In this document: piece by piece, positions 7,212 through 9,458 of the stretch
Layout: every line of letters starts with the position of its first letter
How positions within the stretch are numbered: the first letter of the stretch is position 1
DNA from: Planctomycetia bacterium
Lineage (GTDB): Bacteria > Planctomycetota > UBA11346
Reading direction: 5' to 3'
Assembly (NCBI GenBank): GCA_005801395.1
Contig: SYDV01000468.1
Location: forward strand, 1 to 9,458
Length of the DNA stretch: 9,458 nucleotides
Position numbers and translations under genes: made by a program
The notes under the pieces: generated by a model
Database searches by the model: none
What the model was told of the DNA's origin: nothing
What the model saw: only the letters and a program-made list of their open reading frames with translations

Positions 7212-7673
7212 TTAGATCATCAGGTAGGTATTTAAAGCTGGGTTGAAATTCGCTCCCGACTCTCGCCCAGACCAACGCGAGTAATGTTCAGGATTCCAAA
7301 CTTGAATTGTCGTGTTTGTGCAAACGAAAAATATATCCCGCTCGACTGACAAATGTTTAACCAAATGAGCTGATAACACCACGCGATGCTGCGCATCAAT
7401 TGACATCATCGCCATTTCGCCATTTAAGGATGTCACTAAATGTAATCGTTGCTCCGCCGTCAGTGTTGCGTCATCCAAAATTCGTTGTTCACGACGTTGC
7501 AGCTCTTTTTCGGTCATCAGCAATACGATGGGGAAAATTTCACCATCAGCCGAACGCGTTATCGCGTGTTTCATCCCCCGCAGGTGGTCTACGTCGCCTG
7601 CAAAAAGCAGGGCCCGCGCCTCCCGTGGAATCGTCACCTGGTTCTTTGGCGACAAACGTTGTGTAGGTAACAC
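7212..7673 (-). CDS. mraZ: Divergent MraZ, SpoVT/AbrB-like regulator of the dcw operon
   Basis: MraZ is a DNA-binding protein made of two AbrB-like halves; it represses its own dcw promoter in E. coli and also affects other genes. This protein is 153 aa, matching E. coli MraZ (152 aa). The C-terminal half is typical: SIDAQHRVVLSAHLVKHL (91-108) keeps the family DxxxR (Asp93, Arg97), followed by the strand region IQVWNPEHY (123-131) that matches F-x-(I/L)-W-x-x-x-x-W/Y. The N-terminal half is not typical: where MraZ has LDxKGRxxxPxxxR this has LSPKNQVTIPREAR (7-20), closer to the AbrB signature, with the Asp and Arg gone. The start is GTG; GGAG (7679-7682) is five bases upstream, and a stop just upstream in frame rules out a longer form with a usual start. 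First gene of the operon, behind the phased repeat array at 7681-7760. Confidence 0.85.
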   Translation of the reverse strand: MLPTQRLSPKNQVTIPREARALLFAGDVDHLRGMKHAITRSADGEIFPIVLLMTEKELQRREQRILDDATLTAEQRLHLVTSLNGEMAMMSIDAQHRVVLSAHLVKHLSVERDIFFVCTNTTIQVWNPEHYSRWSGRESGANFNPALNTYLMI

Positions 7674-7678
7674 GTGAA

Positions 7679-7682
7679 CTCC
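7679..7682 (-). promoter_or_regulatory. Ribosome-binding site of mraZ
   Basis: GGAG five bases before the GTG at 7673. It decides the start: no ATG lies upstream in frame before the TAA at about 7701-7703. Confidence 0.7.
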
Positions 7683-7760
7683 GTGGGCGGATACTGCAAA
7701 TTACCTCTACTATATGCAACTCAAATCTACTTGATGCAACTTTGACTTAGTTAACGCAAA
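7681..7760 (-). repeat. Phased direct repeats upstream of mraZ, putative MraZ operator
   Basis: Read on the minus strand, this stretch falls into four 20-base units, each starting with (G/T)TTGC: TTTGCGTTAACTAAGTCAAA, GTTGCATCAAGTAGATTTGA, GTTGCATATAGTAGAGGTAA, and TTTGCAGTATCCGCCC... The two middle units match at 14 of 20 positions. Within them a pentamer GTWGM recurs every 10 bases (GTTGC 7736-7740, GTAGA 7726-7730, GTTGC 7716-7720, GTAGA 7706-7710, then TTTGC 7696-7700). Pentamer plus 5-base spacer in helical phase is the layout of the E. coli MraZ operator (TGGGN repeats separated by 5), but with a different core. The array ends 22 bases before the mraZ start, where an autorepressor would act. 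The repeats are seen directly; MraZ as the binder is inferred. Confidence 0.55.
7709..7739 (-). promoter_or_regulatory. Possible mraZ-proximal promoter inside the repeat array
   Basis: A -10-like TATAGT (7709-7714, five of six to TATAAT) with a weak TTGCAT (7734-7739) 19 bases upstream. It would start transcription near 7702 and give a short leader carrying the mraZ ribosome-binding site. Both boxes overlap the direct repeats, which would suit repression. The -35 and the spacing are poor, so this is weak. Confidence 0.3.
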
Positions 7761-7791
7761 GTCCCATCGCACAAGCGGTTAGTGCGTTCAT
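7747..7791 (-). CDS. Possible 14-codon leader ORF upstream of mraZ
   Basis: ATG at 7791 followed by a short frame encoding MNALTACAMGLCVN and a TAA at 7747-7749. GGAG (7797-7800) lies five bases before the ATG, which is good spacing, and the distal promoter at 7821-7849 would start about 20 bases upstream. It ends at the edge of the repeat array. I recognise no attenuation features such as a codon run or alternative hairpins. Short frames with a ribosome-binding site occur by chance, so confidence is low. Confidence 0.2.
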   Translation of the reverse strand: MNALTACAMGLCVN

Positions 7792-7820
7792 TTTGACTCC
7801 ATACTAAATAGCTTATGACT

Positions 7821-7849
7821 ATTATGGTCCTAAGAAATAATCATCGCAA
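7821..7849 (-). promoter_or_regulatory. Predicted sigma70-type promoter for the mraZ/dcw operon
   Basis: Minus strand TTGCGA (7844-7849), a 17-base spacer and CATAAT (7821-7826). The -10 matches five of six and the -35 four of six. It starts one base after the dtd stop and would place the transcript start near 7814, about 140 bases before mraZ, so the repeat array would lie in the transcribed leader. Confidence 0.45.
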
Positions 7850-7850
7850 A

Positions 7851-8303
7851 TTATTCGCGCTGGTGGCTGTCCATACCAATCGTTACTGGACCATCGTTGA
7901 CGAGCGCCACCTGCATGTCGGCGCCAAACACTCCAGATTGTATGGAGCGACCCGTATCGACGGCCAATTGCCGCAAAAATTCTTCATATCGCGGAATGGC
8001 TAAATTGGGCGGGGATGCTTTAAGGAAACTCGGACGATTGCCCTGCTTGGTGCTGGCGAACAGGGTAAATTGACTAACTACCAAAATCTCGCCTTTGATT
8101 TCAGCCAGTGACAAATTCATTTTTCCCGCTTCATCAGGAAAGATTCGCATGCGAGCGATTTTCCCGCTAATCCACTCCACATCAGCTTCGGTGTCGTTGG
8201 ATTCAGTTCCCACCAGCACTAATAAACCACGACCAATGTTCGCATGTTGTTGCCCACCAATAGACACTGATGCGGACAAAACGCGCTGTATTACCACTCG
8301 CAT
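7851..8303 (-). CDS. dtd: D-aminoacyl-tRNA deacylase (DTD)
   Basis: Homodimeric editing enzyme that hydrolyses D-aminoacyl-tRNAs and also glycine mischarged on tRNA-Ala. The 150-aa length fits the family (about 145). Diagnostic motifs are present: MRVVIQRVLSASVSIGG at the N-terminus, GLLVLVG (26-32), MRIFPDEAGKMNLSL (52-66), SQFTLFA (77-83), NRPSF (89-93), and NDGPVTI (136-142), which includes the cross-subunit Gly138-cisPro139 element that gives chiral rejection. Nothing is missing. The ATG is preceded by AGAGAAG, a modest ribosome-binding site. The gene follows tRNA-Ala on the same strand with a hairpin between them, and no strong promoter of its own was found in the 37 bases after the hairpin, so it may rely on readthrough. 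The operon promoter for mraZ starts right after its stop. Confidence 0.97.
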   Translation of the reverse strand: MRVVIQRVLSASVSIGGQQHANIGRGLLVLVGTESNDTEADVEWISGKIARMRIFPDEAGKMNLSLAEIKGEILVVSQFTLFASTKQGNRPSFLKASPPNLAIPRYEEFLRQLAVDTGRSIQSGVFGADMQVALVNDGPVTIGMDSHQRE

Positions 8304-8340
8304 AGGAACTTCTCTAACAGATTTTGACTTTAAACGACAA

Positions 8341-8364
8341 ACCCCTGAGCCATGGCCCAGGGGT
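8341..8364 (-). terminator. Hairpin after tRNA-Ala, likely terminator or attenuator
   Basis: On the minus strand ACCCCTGGG and CTCAGGGGT form a 9-bp stem with one G-U pair and a six-base CCATGG loop, followed by TTTGTCGTTT. The stem is strong, but the T tract is interrupted, so termination may be partial and let dtd be read through. It starts 9 bases after the encoded CCA end of the tRNA. The opposite strand has no T tract. Confidence 0.65.
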
Positions 8365-8373
8365 CGGTCAATG

Positions 8374-8449
8374 TGGTGGAGGTAAGGAGATTCGAACTCC
8401 TGACCTTCTGCATGCCATGCAGACGCTCTACCAACTGAGCTATACCCCC
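8374..8449 (-). tRNA. tRNA-Ala(GGC)
   Basis: The 76-base gene folds fully: acceptor GGGGGTA with TACCTCC, D arm GCTC-AGTTGGTA-GAGC, anticodon stem TCTGC/GCAGA around loop ATGGCAT with anticodon GGC (8414-8416), a five-base variable region AGGTC, T arm AGGAG-TTCGAAT-CTCCT, discriminator A and encoded CCA. The acceptor has the G3-U70 wobble pair, the main identity element of tRNA-Ala, which confirms the anticodon call. GGC reads GCC and GCU alanine codons. Confidence 0.98.
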
Positions 8450-8475
8450 CAATGTACTAAACTTGGCACTAACTA

Positions 8476-8501
8476 GATGGTCGGCCATTGCCGATCGCAT
8501 C
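8476..8501. other. Imperfect hairpin upstream of tRNA-Ala
   Basis: TCGGC (8481-8485) and GCCGA (8490-8494) pair around CATT, with GATG/CATC outside an asymmetric internal loop. It lies just upstream of tRNA-Ala in the region where its promoter should be. No T tract follows on either strand, so it is not a clear terminator. Confidence 0.3.
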
Positions 8502-8509
8502 CCCACCCA

Positions 8510-8523
8510 GTGACCTAGGTCAC
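8510..8523. promoter_or_regulatory. Perfect 14-bp palindrome, putative operator
   Basis: GTGACCTAGGTCAC is a perfect dyad, extended outside by CCCA and TGGG with two extra bases on one side. It lies about 60 bases upstream of tRNA-Ala and 210 upstream of the plus-strand gene, so it could serve either. No regulator is recognised. Confidence 0.4.
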
Positions 8524-8606
8524 CCTGGGAGGGCGGGAAAATAGGGGGCTCGAAAAAATGGGCAAGAACAAATCCCGAAAACGCCCTTAAGCATATCGCA
8601 CCCCAA

Positions 8607-8621
8607 ACCTGTATCACAGGT
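8607..8621. promoter_or_regulatory. Inverted repeat ACCTGT-N3-ACAGGT
   Basis: Perfect six-base arms around ATC, about 115 bases before the plus-strand start codon. The arms equal those of the lux box, but the spacer is 3 rather than 8 bases, so the same regulator class should not be assumed. A possible operator for the downstream gene. Confidence 0.3.
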
Positions 8622-8666
8622 AACGCTTTGCAGACACGAGTTCACAGACGCAAATCAGAGCAACGA

Positions 8667-8684
8667 TGCTGACTTGTGTCAGCA
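8667..8684 (+). other. Stem-loop upstream of the plus-strand gene
   Basis: TGCTGAC and GTCAGCA form a perfect 7-bp stem around TTGT, 49 bases before the start codon. There is no T tract. It could be an operator or a 5' leader hairpin. Confidence 0.3.
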
Positions 8685-8733
8685 CAAAGTGATAAGTAGC
8701 ATACGGGCGTTCTTCTGGTCCTGGAGTCAACGG

Positions 8734-9458
8734 ATGCGACCATACCACGTCCTTCTATCAGCCATCTTATATAGCGGTCTCGGCAGCGGCTTCGCCAATG
8801 CAGCAGATGCCGTCATGCTTATACCCACCCATACGAAGCCGTGGACGGAAACGTTCGCGATGCAATTGCAGGGCAAAGAGCGCACTTATGTCGTCTATCA
8901 GGGCAATAGCTATTTGCTGACTGCTCCTGCCGACGTTACCGATCCATCTTTTCTGCATAACAAAGATGTGGTTATCGCAGCTAAATTGGGTCGCGTCGAT
9001 AACGGAAAAGTAACTTTTTATAATATGCCAAAGGTTAACTCATTTGGGCCAATGGAATTATGGCGGACTCGCATTGATGGGGATAATCTTTACGTATTTG
9101 GCAACTTCAACGTCAGCAATGGCAATGCAACGTTCACTATTACAGCTGCGGAAAGCGCACCATCTGATCAGCAAATTCTTGATCAAAAAATGGCAGGCAT
9201 TCCGGTCGCTAACTTAGAAGAACGCTTAGAAGCAGCCGCCTGGGCCCGCGAGATGGGTGCTGTTAATGGCAATCGCGAATTTTGGCTGGTCGCTGCCGAC
9301 AATATTATTTCTGCCGTTGTGAATGACGGCGTTGCTCAAGCCGAACTCTCCAAAGATATTAATCAATTGCTGAAAGCCATGGGTTGGTGCCAAGACTTAC
9401 TACGCGACGTTCCACGCGCCGCACGCATTGGCAGCGCACCCTGGATTCGCCAAGTTGG
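8734..9458 (+). CDS. Predicted exported protein of unknown function, 3' end beyond window
   Basis: An open frame of 241 codons that runs off the window. The ATG has GGAG seven bases upstream (8723-8726). The N-terminus looks like a signal peptide: short MRPYH, a hydrophobic stretch LLSAILYSGLGSGF, then ANA|ADA with cleavage likely after residue 23. What follows appears to be two parts. Residues 24-140 look strand-rich (TYVVYQGNSYLL, DVVIAAKLGRVDNGKVTFY, LYVFGNFNVSNGNATFTI) and may form a small beta domain. Residues 142-241 look helical (LEERLEAAAWAREMGAV, NREFWLVAADNIISAVV, INQLLKAMGWCQDLL). There is one Cys (219) and no lipobox. I recognise no family. The gene diverges from the dcw side and is probably unrelated to it. 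Confidence 0.8.
   Translation, partial: MRPYHVLLSAILYSGLGSGFANAADAVMLIPTHTKPWTETFAMQLQGKERTYVVYQGNSYLLTAPADVTDPSFLHNKDVVIAAKLGRVDNGKVTFYNMPKVNSFGPMELWRTRIDGDNLYVFGNFNVSNGNATFTITAAESAPSDQQILDQKMAGIPVANLEERLEAAAWAREMGAVNGNREFWLVAADNIISAVVNDGVAQAELSKDINQLLKAMGWCQDLLRDVPRAARIGSAPWIRQV

Larger units (their letters stand above)
8450..8733. other. Divergent intergenic region, tRNA-Ala and exported-protein gene
   Basis: 284 bases without a convincing gene between divergent transcription units. It must hold both promoters, but I found no clear -35/-10 pair on either strand. It contains four dyads (8476-8501, 8510-8523, 8607-8621, 8667-8684) and a purine-rich stretch at about 8527-8580. A frame that crosses the tRNA here is a chance one. 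Confidence 0.7.

Noticed and set aside
7681..7760. CRISPR or mobile-element interpretation of the repeats
   Set aside because: Units are 20 bp in direct tandem without spacers, diverged, and placed at a promoter; no cas or transposase genes are present.
7742..7825. Plus-strand promoters with TTGACT (7742 and 7793)
   Set aside because: No -10 box at usable spacing, and they would read into dtd in antisense.
8476..8501. Rho-independent terminator for the plus-strand side
   Set aside because: The stem is short with an internal loop, and no T tract follows on either strand.
8330..8617. Minus-strand 95-codon frame covering tRNA-Ala
   Set aside because: It runs through the tRNA and its terminator hairpin; the tRNA explains the sequence.
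8607..8621. True lux box or LexA box
   Set aside because: The arms fit, but the spacer is 3 bases instead of 8 for both site types.

Overview
The window is the 5' half of a division and cell wall (dcw) cluster, read on the minus strand, with a short tRNA/dtd unit upstream and the start of an unrelated gene on the plus strand. In minus-strand order it runs: tRNA-Ala(GGC), dtd, a regulatory gap, a divergent mraZ, a 75-codon gene I do not recognise, rsmH (mraW), ftsL, ftsI, murE, murF and mraY, which leaves the window at base 1. A plus-strand gene for a predicted exported protein starts at 8734 and leaves the window at 9458.

The organism is a bacterium with a peptidoglycan wall. MurE keeps the Asn and Arg of the meso-diaminopimelate recognition loop, so the wall is probably of the Gram-negative mDAP type. 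The gene order mraZ-rsmH-ftsL-ftsI-murE-murF-mraY is the widespread one and does not fix the lineage. Several proteins are divergent: MraZ has an unusual N-terminal half, MurE and MurF have changes at conserved motifs, MraY carries an extra loop, and RsmH is short at the C-terminus. This points to a poorly sampled lineage. A gammaproteobacterial or a PVC-type (planctomycete-like) origin are both possible; I cannot decide between them.

The operon is tightly packed. rsmH/ftsL, ftsI/murE, murE/murF and murF/mraY all overlap by ATGA, and ftsL/ftsI are 4 bases apart, so the six genes are probably translationally coupled. Together they methylate 16S rRNA (RsmH), form the septal synthase and its partner (FtsI, FtsL), add the third residue and the D-Ala-D-Ala end to the UDP-MurNAc peptide (MurE, MurF), and move the product onto the lipid carrier (MraY).

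The most interesting region is 7674-7850, upstream of mraZ. It holds a 10-bp-phased direct repeat array (GTWGM every 10 bp, with a 20-bp super-period). This has the layout, but not the core, of known MraZ operators, and sits in front of a MraZ whose DNA-binding half is itself altered. Other points of note are a Lys-to-Glu change in MurF at the normally carbamylated lysine, a new small gene between mraZ and rsmH, and the pairing of tRNA-Ala with dtd, whose known substrates include mischarged tRNA-Ala.
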